Positions 28,101 through 36,302 of a stretch of DNA of 64,000 bases are shown here, piece after piece. A program made the translations under genes and the position numbers. How positions within the stretch are numbered: the stretch's first letter is position 1; each line of letters opens with the position of its first letter. The notes beneath the pieces were generated by a model, which did no database searches, was not told the origin of the DNA, and saw only the letters and a program-made list of their open reading frames with translations. Source of the DNA: a virus; the IMG/VR virus record IMGVR_UViG_3300021598_001001, positions 98,061 through 162,060 of that record; one strand, written 5' to 3'.

Positions 28101-29817
28101 TTTACTACCTATTACTGGTAGAGGTAGTGGAGGAAAAGTTAATATTGCTGTTTCTGGTGGAGTAGCTATAGCCGCAACTGTTTCTGTTGGTGGAACTGGA
28201 TATTCTTATGGAGATACTCTGACAGTAGATTACTCTCAGACGGGTGGATTTGGAAAAAATCTTCTACTATCAATACCAAATAATGTTGGAATCATATCAT
28301 CATTCAACACCTTATTATTGGATAATGTTCAAGGTAATGTAGTCGTAGATAGCTCATCGAATTTAATTTTTGTTGGTTCTGGTGGAACAAGTTTACTGGC
28401 CGGTGCTAATGTCAGTTATTCTGAAGTTGTCACTGATGGATTACATTTTAAAGTAAAACATTCCAATCATGGAATGTATGCCACAAATAATTTTGTAACT
28501 CTTTCTTCTATACAATCTGACCAAAGACCACAAACCATAAATTCTAGTTATACTTCAACTTCTACATCGGACATTGTTCTGAGTTCTGTAGGAATATTCA
28601 CTAGTTTTGAAAACGTTCCAGTTTCTAACACCAATCCTGGATATATTCTTATTGGAGATGAGATTATAAGATATACTGGAGTGACTACATCTACAAATGT
28701 ACTTAGTGGCATTACTAGAGGTATAGATTCAACAGTACCTTCAAATTATGCTGCATTAGAACAAGTATTTAAATATGAACTTAATGGAGTTTCTTTAAGA
28801 AGAATAAACAAAACACATGGTTTTGCTGATACTAATTTTTCCAAGTATCCAATAGATTTAGATCATTATTACTTAAAAGTAGGTGTAAGTACCAATGGTC
28901 CAGATAGATCTGAAGGTAATGGTAATGGATTCCCAGCTTTAGCATTTAATGAAACAAAATCTTGCGGTTCTTATGATGCTTTACAACTAATAAATTCTTA
29001 TAAGACTCCAAAAGCTACGCAAAATATACCATTTAGCGTAATTACTCCAAACATTGCTATAGCTACTCCACAAGGTACAACTGTATCTGCAAGAATAAGA
29101 ACATTTTCTGGAGGTTCACCAAATAATAATAGTATTACCCCATTCGTTGACCAGGGATTTGAGGACATAGCACTAGACACAACAAATTATCTTTCCAGTC
29201 CAAGGATAATATGTTCAGAGGTAAATGAAAATAATTATTTGCAAGATTATCCAGGTAAAAAATCTTTCACAATGGAAGTTAGTTTAATTACCAGCGATTC
29301 TAGAGTTTCTCCTCTTATTGATTTGGATAGAGTTAATATAATTACTACTGGAAATAGAATGAATTCTACAGTTTCAAATTATGCTACAAATCCATTAGTA
29401 AATTCTCTCTTAAATGACCCTTCTGCAGCTAGTTACGTTACTAAAGTTGTTAGATTGGAAAGGGGATCTGATAATTTGAAAGTCTTCTTTGATGCATATA
29501 GACATAGTACTAATGATATACGAGTAATGTATAGACTCTTCAGATCAGATTCAGATCCTACTACTCAGTTATATGAATTATTCCCAGGATATGATAACTT
29601 AGATGAAAATAAAAATGTTATAAATCCATATGATAATAATGGAAAACCAGATATTGAAGTAGTACCATCATCCACATTGGCTGATTTTAGATCACATGAA
29701 TTTACTGCAAAGAATCTACCATTGTTTAATGGATTCCAAATTAAAATTATTATGACAGGAACAAATCTTGCATATGTTCCTCTGATTAGAGATTTACGAG
29801 TAATTGCTTCAGTATAA
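22135..29817 (+). CDS. Giant DUF4815-like baseplate/tail structural protein, 2560 aa
   Basis: The N-terminal 330 residues match the DUF4815 type found in tailed-phage structural proteins: NASPYFDDFDATKNYQRVLF, PIQARELTTLQSILQSQIEK, HFFKEGSVVIPG, and VYFIRGFFVDV near 200. DUF4815 proteins sit on the baseplate; here the gene takes the place of T4 gp9-gp12, so it may be the cyanophage gp10-like arm. Two unusual Lys/Asn/Gln-rich linkers occur near 1345-1370 (KKKKNNNKNKNNKAKKK) and 1683-1722 (QKPQKKQPKANQKP). Later parts hold GxGY repeats (near 1975-2035), an 'IGDEIIRYTG..RG' module (near 2170-2205) and a conserved C-terminal beta domain ending LAYVPLIRDLRVIASV. It starts 6 bases after the gp8 stop. 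The C-terminus is intact. Confidence 0.8.
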   Translation: MAQNTNLNASPYFDDFDATKNYQRVLFKPGTPIQARELTTLQSILQSQIEKFGKHFFKEGSVVIPGQIAYDPDYFYVQIDPSHLGIPVSLYISELVGKYIKGETSGVRALVQGYITDQESTNGNYTLYVKYQSSSEIDFSTNSFVNGENLILLQDLEYSLSTIRSDSTFATTIVTDAVGSASAAKIENGVYFIRGFFVDVSAQSIILDQYSSFPSYRVGLLINESIVVASQQNPDLFDNARGFSNFAAPGADRFKITATLIKKSLNDLNDEDFIELMRLEDGIIQKFVKETNSTLIRDELARRTYDESGDYYINPFTVNIKESLNDNMGNGGVFGEGQITKSGNLPSEDLMSIQISPGKAYVRGYEIETINTISVDLEKTRTTEKVQNSSVPFTLGRQLELNNVHGSVPIGFDSTSTVKFYSNRTVSGGSASGLEIGVGRVYDFKLKSSEYVNNSTVYETSLYDIQTYVYLNLNATITLQAPAFIEGKNSNASGYLVQNATETNQLILYQVSGTFAQNEEIKINGIDASRTIKSVRDYSISDIKQVVGNGVTFSADTVLSRGIDLSPQGSTFTITGSSGGVSTVTTSSSTFYVGVSTGDIISYSSSGNTVPTYNRVKEVVATSNSIIIEPTTDVVGVSSGSLPGSTINTTNLIKVTPQILNTNQAYLYTELEYDNVAETDLTGSSIVIRKSYSVTVSSGGLNQVLETDTSLTLEPYDEEYYNLSFANGDVEQLNNQKLTVSGRTVSLQNISQDGPARLTVTFLKEDLKPKNKVYNRCSELIVSGSSNTSSGVAGTSLADGLTYNSLYGTRVQDKNICLNVPDVEELLAVYESSDSNDPDLPRLVLTNLNANILNSIKGELVFGQASRAAARLVSNNSTNEVEVVFLNEKTFVTGERVTFKESQITAIVSSFVQGDRDITSSFVLNPNQKPEYSDYSYVTRRSDDSPPTKKLKIIFNNYTIDSNDNGHFVTVDSYAKDRYTSDLPIISNIAASDIIDVRPRVVPFNVSTATKSPFEFGSRVFTTGSNSSPYNFAKGRSINLGYSYYLGRIDKLYLSKDGKFFVNAGVPSLEPKEPNPVDNCLEISTIVIPPYVYDVSDVKNILSSHKRYRMKDISNLEDRLKNVEYYTSLSLLETDTKNLTLRDEQTQLDRFKCGFFVDNFKSIFGGGLGNPAYKCSIDTANGYLRPQHYTTSLDLLLGSEAVIGVGNTSNPDADLRFVTDLGSPNTKKVGDVVCLNYTDVVYFRNNFATRSENVNPFAVVNWIGSIDLSPASDTWVETRVTEKVEDRDGNYQSTIDQLGIDSNTGLSPVNWGAWETNWTGSREAGRQTVETIKTGSTVLSTDVSKIPKKKKNNNKNKNNKAKKKGKGKSLVTTTIEEEFTTFENVSTITTTNQSRSGIQYKVNERWDSVNVGDRVVSTDIIHTMRSRNIEFVARRMKPNGLVYPFFDNVDMSSYIIPKLLEVTMASGTFSVGETVTGVSGSVSVRFRLASPNHKYGPYNSPTQTYSQNPYNTTEVVPTSYSTTSTILNVDTASLELQSNSAFYGNIIVGMTLTGASSGAVANITNIRLIADNTGAIIGSLFIPDPTLPSTPKFETGTKTFTLTSSKTNATIIGTTDSTAETNFSSSGTLANVENLTIRTRNADVERLTQSDEREESETTTELQAATSTEVVTSEEVVRTRSIQTPANQKPQKKQPKANQKPEKKQKQQQAKCKELKNRGKNQKRFVDPLAQSFEVVETNGVYITKVEVFFRSKDTTGLPVTMQIRTMQTGLPTQTIVPFGEIVLDPEQVNVSDDASVPTAFTFPSPVYLAPDSQYSVVLLSASNSYNVWISRMGEKDISTINRSESEQIIVSQQPLLGSLFKSQNGATWDPSQLEDLKLVVYRAEFFNGTSTVRFYNPDLNIGNNQIASLQVNPIETISKTVLVGIGRSLTNSEVTTLTPGLTILQYGNSGFSGKLRNVIGAIGISSTLTLTSPGTGFTSNYTVYSNVNLLPITGRGSGGKVNIAVSGGVAIAATVSVGGTGYSYGDTLTVDYSQTGGFGKNLLLSIPNNVGIISSFNTLLLDNVQGNVVVDSSSNLIFVGSGGTSLLAGANVSYSEVVTDGLHFKVKHSNHGMYATNNFVTLSSIQSDQRPQTINSSYTSTSTSDIVLSSVGIFTSFENVPVSNTNPGYILIGDEIIRYTGVTTSTNVLSGITRGIDSTVPSNYAALEQVFKYELNGVSLRRINKTHGFADTNFSKYPIDLDHYYLKVGVSTNGPDRSEGNGNGFPALAFNETKSCGSYDALQLINSYKTPKATQNIPFSVITPNIAIATPQGTTVSARIRTFSGGSPNNNSITPFVDQGFEDIALDTTNYLSSPRIICSEVNENNYLQDYPGKKSFTMEVSLITSDSRVSPLIDLDRVNIITTGNRMNSTVSNYATNPLVNSLLNDPSAASYVTKVVRLERGSDNLKVFFDAYRHSTNDIRVMYRLFRSDSDPTTQLYELFPGYDNLDENKNVINPYDNNGKPDIEVVPSSTLADFRSHEFTAKNLPLFNGFQIKIIMTGTNLAYVPLIRDLRVIASV

Positions 29818-29819
29818 CT

Positions 29820-30059
29820 ATGAGAATTCCAGTAGAAGGTAATCCAGGGTTTTATCGTGATCAATCTAGTGGAGCAATTCTAAATTGCTCCGATTCTGAA
29901 TACAATTCTTATGTTCAATTGAAACAACTTAAGTTAAAGGAAAAAGAAGAAATCAATCAACTAAAGGAAAATGTTAGTAAGGTTGATTTACTTCAAAAAG
30001 AAATAGATGAAATTAAGGACATGATGAAAATGATTTTGAAAAAAATGGATTCTAACTGA
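29820..30059 (+). CDS. Small coiled-coil protein, 79 aa
   Basis: The start MRIPVEGNPGFYRDQSSGAI is followed by ILNCSDSEYNSYVQLKQ and then a charged helix with heptad spacing (residues 34-78: LKLKEKEEINQLKENVSKVD, IDEIKDMMKMILKKM), a coiled coil. Its ATG is 2 bases after the preceding stop. I recall small proteins with this FYRD..SGAI...D..EY pattern beside cyanophage tail genes, and it may be an adaptor or a trimeric stalk, but no function is known. A late-promoter-like box overlaps its stop codon. Confidence 0.65.
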   Translation: MRIPVEGNPGFYRDQSSGAILNCSDSEYNSYVQLKQLKLKEKEEINQLKENVSKVDLLQKEIDEIKDMMKMILKKMDSN

Positions 30060-30065
30060 TAAATA
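30058..30065 (+). promoter_or_regulatory. Late-promoter-like box GATAAATA
   Basis: Overlaps the TGA stop of the coiled-coil gene and lies 20 bases before the ATG at 30086. Confidence 0.5.
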
Positions 30066-30085
30066 ATTAAAAATACAGTAGAATA

Positions 30086-30418
30086 ATGGCGGCAAGAAAT
30101 GTAAATCTAGTTCTTGAACAGGGGGTTGACTTTCAAGCCACCTTTACAATCAGGAATACTAATAATGCACCATTAAACCTAACTGGATACACTGGTATTT
30201 CTTCAATCAGGAAACATCCATCATCTTCAACTTCTTATCCTTTAACTCTTAGTTTTGTAGATAGACTAAACGGTAAAATTGCAGTATCTATGGGATATAC
30301 TGCAACCGATTCTATAGAAGGTGGTCGATATGTTTATGATGTAGTTCTTATTTCTCCAAATTCATATAGAACAAGAGCTATTCAAGGAAATGTTCTAGTA
30401 ACTCCAGGAGTTTCATAA
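30086..30418 (+). CDS. Virion-associated beta-sandwich protein, 110 aa
   Basis: A small all-beta protein: NVNLVLEQGVDFQATFTIRN, PLNLTGYTGISSIRKHP, NGKIAVSMGYTATDSIEGG, RYVYDVVLISP. The order 'rGvdf...f.irn..g.PlnLtGyt....ir' followed by 'G.y.YDv.l' resembles the N-terminal domain of baseplate upper/fibre-attachment proteins (BppU type) and small structural proteins of cyanophages. It probably docks an appendage to the baseplate. Its stop overlaps the next start in TAATG (30416-30420), so the two products are likely partners. A late-promoter-like box precedes it. Confidence 0.6.
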   Translation: MAARNVNLVLEQGVDFQATFTIRNTNNAPLNLTGYTGISSIRKHPSSSTSYPLTLSFVDRLNGKIAVSMGYTATDSIEGGRYVYDVVLISPNSYRTRAIQGNVLVTPGVS

Positions 30419-31095
30419 TGACCGATTATATAGTAACTTTAAATGAACCAGGTCCGTATAGGATTGGAGTTGATTATGAAATTCCAACAAAATCAATACA
30501 GTATGGGAATATTATTTTAGATAATATAAATTCCCAATTTACTGGCGTTGCCCATACTTTTGGACTTTATTCATCATCTACATCATATGTTCCAATTAAT
30601 GATCAACAGTTAATTGTTGTCAAAAATAATTTGGTGATGGAACCAAATGAAGATTATACCACTTCAAGTAATAATATAATTTTCACTTCTGCTCCAAATC
30701 CTGGTGATGATGTTTTTATTATAGCTTTAGCAACAACTGCAGATTTGACAAGAACCATTAATTATGTGGTTGATAGTGGATCAATATCAATGGTATCTGG
30801 TAATAAGGGATCTGTAACTTTAGATGTTAGTGGTGTATTGGAATCTTTAACTATTTTATCTGATCAACAGGGAGATTTAACACTAGACATTAAAAAATCG
30901 AACTATTCTACATTTCCAACATTTACTTCTATTGTTGGTGGAACTTATCCACAAATGACAAACTCTAGAAAAGTTCGTGATGATGTTCTTACAGGTTGGA
31001 CGAAAACTATAATTGCTGGAGACATTTTGACTTTCGATGTGATATCAGTCAATAACATTAATAGGTTTCTAATCTCTCTGAAATTAAAATTATAA
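30418..31095 (+). CDS. Tail-fibre-associated beta protein, 225 aa
   Basis: Two modules. Residues about 30-105 (FTGVAHTFGL, LIVVKNNLVMEPNEDYTTSS, IIFTSAPNPGDDVFII) are a small beta module that also occurs twice in the gp7-like protein. Residues about 120-225 (SGVLESLTILSDQQGDLTLD, LTGWTKTIIAGDILTFDV, RFLISLKLKL) match a beta-jellyroll-like domain widely found at the ends of phage tail fibres ('ITGWTLLADQSGSIVVDIWK' type). A role in fibre tip or sugar binding is likely but inferred. Coupled by TAATG to the gene before it. Confidence 0.65.
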   Translation: MTDYIVTLNEPGPYRIGVDYEIPTKSIQYGNIILDNINSQFTGVAHTFGLYSSSTSYVPINDQQLIVVKNNLVMEPNEDYTTSSNNIIFTSAPNPGDDVFIIALATTADLTRTINYVVDSGSISMVSGNKGSVTLDVSGVLESLTILSDQQGDLTLDIKKSNYSTFPTFTSIVGGTYPQMTNSRKVRDDVLTGWTKTIIAGDILTFDVISVNNINRFLISLKLKL

Positions 31096-31098
31096 ATA
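31091..31098 (+). promoter_or_regulatory. Late-promoter box TATAAATA
   Basis: Exact match to the T4 late consensus, overlapping the stop of the 225-aa gene (31093-31095) and 45 bases before the ATG at 31144. Confidence 0.65.
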
Positions 31099-31143
31099 AA
31101 GATAGTTATTACAAAATCGTAGCCTGTAGGGGAGTTATTTCGA

Positions 31144-32151
31144 ATGGCACTATTAGTCCCAAATATAGGAGAACTTGAGTCGCTTAGGTATCTAGTTGCA
31201 CAAAACAATCACACTGCAAGTCTTGCTGACCAGTCTCCCAGAAACTTAGTTTTAAAACTTTTTACCAGTAATACTACTCCAGCAGAGAGTGATGTTCCTT
31301 CAGCTTCTGCGTATTTTGAGCCATATGGTATAGGTAACACGAATGCTTATGGGTTTGCTCCTACTACAGGCTATCCATATTGTGTAAATAATAGATCTGA
31401 TCAGACATATACTTCACAGACAGGTATTCTTTTGAATGGTTCTCGTTGGAGAATCAATCAGGTTGGTTCTGGAACAACTGCAACATATCCAGAACAAACA
31501 TTTACCTTCACTGGAGCAGCCGGGGATGTTTATGGTTATTATGTAACCAGAGCAAACAACATGCCTGTTTCCGTACAAGGTGTAGTCCATTATGCATCTG
31601 TAGGTATTGGAACAACTATAACCAAAGGTGATAATACCGACCCAGTTATTGGAGTTGTTGGTAACTCTTATATCACTGTTGATCCAGATCAAAACGTTGA
31701 TGATTTAACTCTTGGAATGAGAGTTGCAGGAAACGCTGGTATTCAAACTGGTACAATTGTTATTGGAATCGACAGAGCATTAAAAGTTGTTTATTTGGAT
31801 AAACCACTTATTGACAACATTCAGCTTGCAACAGATCCAAGTGTAACTTTCAGTTTTGGAAAAATTGTTGCAACTGGACACCAATTGGTTGCTGGAGATA
31901 TCCTATATGTTGCAGCAGGAACTGGTAATACTACTTTGACATCTGGAACATATACCGTATTCTCTGTTCCTAATGCAAATGAGTTTACTACTACACCAGC
32001 ACTCACAGCTACTCCAAACGCATCTGCTGGATTGAGTACCGCAACTCTTTATAGTTCAATTATGTATGCAGAAAGATTTACTAACGGACCATACACAATT
32101 GCTAACAACGGAGACCAAATCAAAATTACTCTAAACGTTGCTCTAGATTGA
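31144..32151 (+). CDS. Virion structural (fibre-associated) protein, 335 aa
   Basis: The protein starts MALLVPNIGELESLRYLVAQ and carries a long beta-rich body. The segment PRNLVLKLFTSNTTPAESD near 30-48 and the C-terminus FTNGPYTIANNGDQIKITLN are features of cyanophage virion proteins of unknown role. The middle has VVHYASVGIGTT, and GHQLVAGDILYVAAG near 240, the latter like the H..G...Y modules of the gp7-like protein and fibre. It has its own late-promoter box and is followed by a strong terminator (32185-32220), so it may be one of the more highly expressed proteins here. No enzyme motifs. Confidence 0.7.
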   Translation: MALLVPNIGELESLRYLVAQNNHTASLADQSPRNLVLKLFTSNTTPAESDVPSASAYFEPYGIGNTNAYGFAPTTGYPYCVNNRSDQTYTSQTGILLNGSRWRINQVGSGTTATYPEQTFTFTGAAGDVYGYYVTRANNMPVSVQGVVHYASVGIGTTITKGDNTDPVIGVVGNSYITVDPDQNVDDLTLGMRVAGNAGIQTGTIVIGIDRALKVVYLDKPLIDNIQLATDPSVTFSFGKIVATGHQLVAGDILYVAAGTGNTTLTSGTYTVFSVPNANEFTTTPALTATPNASAGLSTATLYSSIMYAERFTNGPYTIANNGDQIKITLNVALD

Positions 32152-32184
32152 TTTTATATTAAAAATTTAATATTTTTTGATGGT

Positions 32185-32220
32185 GAGAGGATTGCATTTT
32201 TATGGCGATCCTCTCTTTTT
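32185..32220 (+). terminator. Strong rho-independent terminator
   Basis: GAGAGGATTGC (32185-32195) pairs with GCGATCCTCTC (32205-32215), 11 pairs with one T-G wobble, across a 9-base loop, followed by TTTTTC. It ends the transcript of the 335-aa gene. Confidence 0.88.
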
Positions 32221-32247
32221 CTTTAAAAATTCTGTTGGGCTATCTCT

Positions 32248-34515
32248 ATGACAGTCTATGTTTACAATGAATCCACTGGAATTAACTCATTTTCTACTGA
32301 GGATTATGGGTTAATTTCAGCTGCGACGACAGTATCAGTAGACAATGGACTAATAACAGAACCAAATCCAGTATACACTCCAGCTCCAAGTCCTGAAGAT
32401 GATTGGTATCTCATATCAGTTGGAGAAACTCTCTATCCATATGGATCGTTATTTACCTTATCTTCAGGTAGAGAGTCTATTACATATGCTACATATGTTG
32501 CTTCTGGAAATATATCCTTTATAGCTAAGACCGCGACAGAGAAAGTAACCTTTACTTGGGTTGGTAATGGTACTTTATTCGAAATAGGTAGCGGATTAGA
32601 AAGAACACTAAGACCTTACGTATCTTCCGGAACCTTACGACTTGGTGAAAATAATTCTGCGGAATCCTCACTAACTGTACAAACCGCAGATACAACAAAT
32701 ACTCAACTCTTCAGCATTTCTGGATTTGCTGTAGAAAAAGACGTAGACGCATATAACGGCACTGGACTACTAAGTATTGATGGTTCATCTATCATTACGC
32801 AAACCGGATCCATATTTGGTTCCGGTTCATTAATTCTTTCAGATTCTGCAAATACTTCTCGTTTAACACCTTACGTAGGTTTTGGTACATTAAACCTCTC
32901 ATCGAATGTTATTGAGAGTGAAACCGAGACCTATATTGGATTTGGAACGTTACCTAGCCTTTACAATTCTGATACTGTACATCCTTTTGTTGATTATACT
33001 CCACATTATGGTATAGATCAAAACATTGGTGTCGGTACTTTTGGAATTAGATTTGTACCTGGAGCTGGATTTACACCAGACGGAGATGGAAATCCTCGTG
33101 ATGCCAAGACATATTCCAACAGATATGGAAATGTTAATGGCGATACGAACTCCGGTTCTGGTATAGGTACATTTAGATTTGATCAAGTAAGAAACCTTGC
33201 TGTTTATTCTCCACTAACTCCTTACTTCGGAGTAGGTCTTTTTGTAATTAATGGAAGTGTTTCCGAATCATTTACAAGATCAAGTTATTTTGGATTAGGT
33301 GAGATCGGTATTTCCAGTGGAGCTACTGGATTTGGTAAGTTTGGAACATATACTTATGCTGGTCTTGGAACAGTTGTATATGACCAGGAAAATGCCGAAG
33401 AAAGAATTTCTAATTCATATGTTGGTGAAGGACTGGTAGTTATTGATGCATTTGCATCAGATATTAAGAAAACAAAATCTTATGTAGGAATTGGTGTATT
33501 AGGTTATTTCTCCGGTGCTTCCGAATCTTCAACAATATCTCAAGTTGGAGATTCGGTCTTATTTAATATTTCCGGAACTTCTGTACAAAGTCTCACTATC
33601 AATCCGACAGAAGATACTATTCTATATCAGATTTCTGGGGAGTCTAATGCAAGTCGCACTTATGTATATGAAGGTGATGGAAATCTAAGTATAGTTGGAT
33701 ATTCCGATATTAGTATCACTCGAAATGACGGATCAACTGTCTTGTTCCACTTCGAGACTCATATTTCGGATAGTGAATATGACACTTGCGATTCCACAGA
33801 AGTTACTTGTGATTATCAAGATGCAGCACTTGTAAGTTTCGTAAGTAATCCACCTGAAAATACAGTTCTATTTAATTTAAGTGGATTAGCTGATACTAGA
33901 GAAATTGATCTATTTGTTTATAGTGGAATAGGTTCAGTTCAGTTTGTTGGAGGATTTACTGATCTTAAGCTAACGAATTCTTATTCTGGAATAGGAACTC
34001 TATCTATAAGTTCTAACCTAATTGAAAAAGAATCTGAGATTTATATTGGAATTGGTACAATACTTAAGTTGTCCGGAGGTTCGGAATCTAGGGTAACTAA
34101 TGTTCCACAGAACACAATTCTTTTTGAAATTACTGGATCTGCTCAAACAAGAATTGAACTTGAATATTCTAATGTTGGAGTTGGAAACATCACAATTTCT
34201 GGTGATGCGTCTACAAGACAAACCGATCTGTTTGAAAAATCTGGTACTGGTTTAGTAACGATATATGGTGATACTTCATATCGATTCGTACCATCACCGG
34301 AAGGTTCTGGAATAGTCTCAATTGGTGGATTTGCGGACAACTCACTATCGAAGACCTACAATGCGTTAGGAAGTCTATTTGCAGTCTCTTCCGGAAGAGA
34401 GTCTTATATAAGGTCAACGTACACAGGACTAGGAACAATTTATATTCTACAGAATGTTGGAATAACTACAATAAATCCTTTCCAAATACCAAGAACTTAT
34501 GTATGTATTATTTAA
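32248..34515 (+). CDS. Gly-rich repeat structural protein, 755 aa
   Basis: After a unique start (MTVYVYNESTGINSFSTEDY, residues 1-70) the protein is a solenoid of repeats of roughly 22-30 residues built on 'Y.G.GTL.is....e....': examples are YVSSGTLRLGE, YVGFGTLNLSS, YIGFGTLPSLY, YVGIGVLGYFS, YSGIGTLSISS and YTGLGTIYILQ. Alternate repeats read 'nTiLF.iSG.a'. This is typical of an elongated all-beta shaft or adhesin. It starts 28 bases after a strong terminator. AATAAATA-type boxes are absent just upstream, so it may depend on read-through or a weaker promoter. It is probably a second fibre or collar appendage; the name 'structural protein' rests on location and repeat type. Confidence 0.7.
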   Translation: MTVYVYNESTGINSFSTEDYGLISAATTVSVDNGLITEPNPVYTPAPSPEDDWYLISVGETLYPYGSLFTLSSGRESITYATYVASGNISFIAKTATEKVTFTWVGNGTLFEIGSGLERTLRPYVSSGTLRLGENNSAESSLTVQTADTTNTQLFSISGFAVEKDVDAYNGTGLLSIDGSSIITQTGSIFGSGSLILSDSANTSRLTPYVGFGTLNLSSNVIESETETYIGFGTLPSLYNSDTVHPFVDYTPHYGIDQNIGVGTFGIRFVPGAGFTPDGDGNPRDAKTYSNRYGNVNGDTNSGSGIGTFRFDQVRNLAVYSPLTPYFGVGLFVINGSVSESFTRSSYFGLGEIGISSGATGFGKFGTYTYAGLGTVVYDQENAEERISNSYVGEGLVVIDAFASDIKKTKSYVGIGVLGYFSGASESSTISQVGDSVLFNISGTSVQSLTINPTEDTILYQISGESNASRTYVYEGDGNLSIVGYSDISITRNDGSTVLFHFETHISDSEYDTCDSTEVTCDYQDAALVSFVSNPPENTVLFNLSGLADTREIDLFVYSGIGSVQFVGGFTDLKLTNSYSGIGTLSISSNLIEKESEIYIGIGTILKLSGGSESRVTNVPQNTILFEITGSAQTRIELEYSNVGVGNITISGDASTRQTDLFEKSGTGLVTIYGDTSYRFVPSPEGSGIVSIGGFADNSLSKTYNALGSLFAVSSGRESYIRSTYTGLGTIYILQNVGITTINPFQIPRTYVCII

Positions 34516-34521
34516 AATTGC

Positions 34522-34529
34522 TCTAAATA
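34522..34529 (+). promoter_or_regulatory. Late-promoter-like box TCTAAATA before the fibre gene
   Basis: Six bases after the 755-aa gene ends and 36 bases before the fibre ATG at 34566. CTAAATA is the same variant as at 4137 and 50762. Confidence 0.45.
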
Positions 34530-34565
34530 TATCAGAGAAAGTAGTAGTTTGAAAGTAGTCGTACT

Positions 34566-36302
34566 ATGACTAAGCAGGTACAGCTAAGAAGAGGGACAAG
34601 TGCAGAACACGCATCATTTACTGGTGCTGTCGGAGAATTAACAATTGATACCACTCTTGATGTGGGTGTTGTTCATGATGGTAGTACTGTAGGTGGCCAC
34701 CCTCTAGTTGGAACCAGAGCACCACAAACTATTGTTAATAAAACATCAATAGGAATCGGAACTACAGTTGCAAATTCTGAATTAGTCGTAGTTGGTAATG
34801 CTGATATTAGTGGTTCTGTAAACTCAGAATATTTAAATATAAATGAAAGATTTCTTTTAACAAAAACTGGAATAATATCCGCTGTTTCCAGTAATAGAAT
34901 ATTAGGAATTGCTACTTTAGGACTCAGAAAAGGCGATACTGTAACAATTGGAGCTGGTGTAACTTTAGGGACAGGAAGTACATCAATTATTACAGGATTT
35001 GGATCTGATATTATATTATTAGCTGATAATTTCGCAAGTCGTCTTGTTAATAAGACTGGTCGATTTGAATTCCCAAGTTCTTTTAGTATTATTGGAATAA
35101 ACACTGCAAGTATTAGCGTAGGATATGGAATTACTGGGCAATACTTACGTTCGGATGAACAAGTATTTTCTGTAGGAATAGATCAAATCCAATTAACCTA
35201 CGGGGCAACAAATCCTTTCTCTGGCGAAGTAGATATTCTTGGAAATACTACAGCAGGAAGTAATGTAATTGCTGGTGTAAGCGCTCTCGATACTGCTCAA
35301 GTTGAAATTGGAGCGTTTGTTGAAGATTTAGATAGTCCTTCTAATATTTCCGCAGGTACTACTGTAGTCTCAAAGACTACAACTACAATAACTATATCCA
35401 CAAATGCTACACAGACACTCGCTGGAACAACCATAGGACTTACTCGTGATTACAACTTTGTTCTTACACCTCCTCCTATCACTGATAATAATATTGTAAT
35501 TGGTAATCCAAAAGCCGGAAGAGCAGATATTCCAAGAGTATACTCCGATTTTATTGATACAAGCGATATCAATAGTACTGCGGCAATTGTCAATACACTA
35601 TTCAGTGATACATCATATACAAATCAAGCTAATATTAATTCGGGTATTATTACTACAGCCTCAATTAATTCAGCAGTTGTTAGTAATTTAAATGCAACTA
35701 CCGTATATTCAAATGATGTTAATATCAATACCGGTATTATTACAAGTGTTATAATTTTAGGTTCCAATATTACTAATTCCAATACTAATACTGCTAGGAT
35801 TAATATTGGTATCATTACTTCTGCAACCATAACTGGTGCTGGAATTACTAACCTTAATGTACAGACATCTACAACTAATCAGGCAAACATCAATATTGGT
35901 ATCCTCACAACTGCTACAATTGGTGGAGCTACTGTTACTAATATAAACGCTACGAATTCTTATACAAATACGGCTAATATTAATAGTGGTATCATTACTA
36001 CTGCTACAATTACTGGTGCTACCGTAACTAATGCTAATATTAGCACGTCTTACACTAATCAAGCTAATATTAACACAGGTATTATTACTAATGCTACCAT
36101 AGGTAATGTTGGTATAACAACATCATATACAAATCAAGCTAATATTAACATCGGTATTGTTACTACAGCTACGATTACTGGTGCCACTATTACCAACGCC
36201 AATATTACCACTTCCTACACAAATCAAGCCAATATTAATAGTGGAATTATTACTACAGCTACTATTTCTAGTGCGACTATTTCTAATGCTGGAATTTCTT
36301 AA
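34566..36302 (+). CDS. Tail fibre, N-terminal fragment (578 aa), cut by frameshift
   Basis: The first 45 residues (VQLRRGTSAEHASFTGAVGE, VVHDGSTVGGHPLVG) match the N-terminal domain of the major tropism determinant (Mtd_N), a virion-attachment domain on many tail fibres. A beta-rich shaft follows, and from about residue 345 an array of 'SYTN.ANI..GIIT.A.I' repeats. The frame stops at TAA 36300-36302 in mid-repeat (NAGIS then stop), where the next repeat would read TSYTNQANINSGII. The NSGII continues in the +1 frame from 36301. The two frames together make one fibre of about 4600 aa. The break looks like loss of 26 bases in the repeat array (or a collapsed-repeat assembly error), not a designed stop. 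Confidence 0.85.
   Translation: MTKQVQLRRGTSAEHASFTGAVGELTIDTTLDVGVVHDGSTVGGHPLVGTRAPQTIVNKTSIGIGTTVANSELVVVGNADISGSVNSEYLNINERFLLTKTGIISAVSSNRILGIATLGLRKGDTVTIGAGVTLGTGSTSIITGFGSDIILLADNFASRLVNKTGRFEFPSSFSIIGINTASISVGYGITGQYLRSDEQVFSVGIDQIQLTYGATNPFSGEVDILGNTTAGSNVIAGVSALDTAQVEIGAFVEDLDSPSNISAGTTVVSKTTTTITISTNATQTLAGTTIGLTRDYNFVLTPPPITDNNIVIGNPKAGRADIPRVYSDFIDTSDINSTAAIVNTLFSDTSYTNQANINSGIITTASINSAVVSNLNATTVYSNDVNINTGIITSVIILGSNITNSNTNTARINIGIITSATITGAGITNLNVQTSTTNQANINIGILTTATIGGATVTNINATNSYTNTANINSGIITTATITGATVTNANISTSYTNQANINTGIITNATIGNVGITTSYTNQANINIGIVTTATITGATITNANITTSYTNQANINSGIITTATISSATISNAGIS

Noticed and set aside
36157-36300. Hydrophobic N-terminus (MLLQLRLLVPLLPTPILPLP) of the second fibre frame as a signal peptide
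   Set aside because: This is the fibre repeat read one base out of frame; the correct frame through this DNA belongs to the first fragment.
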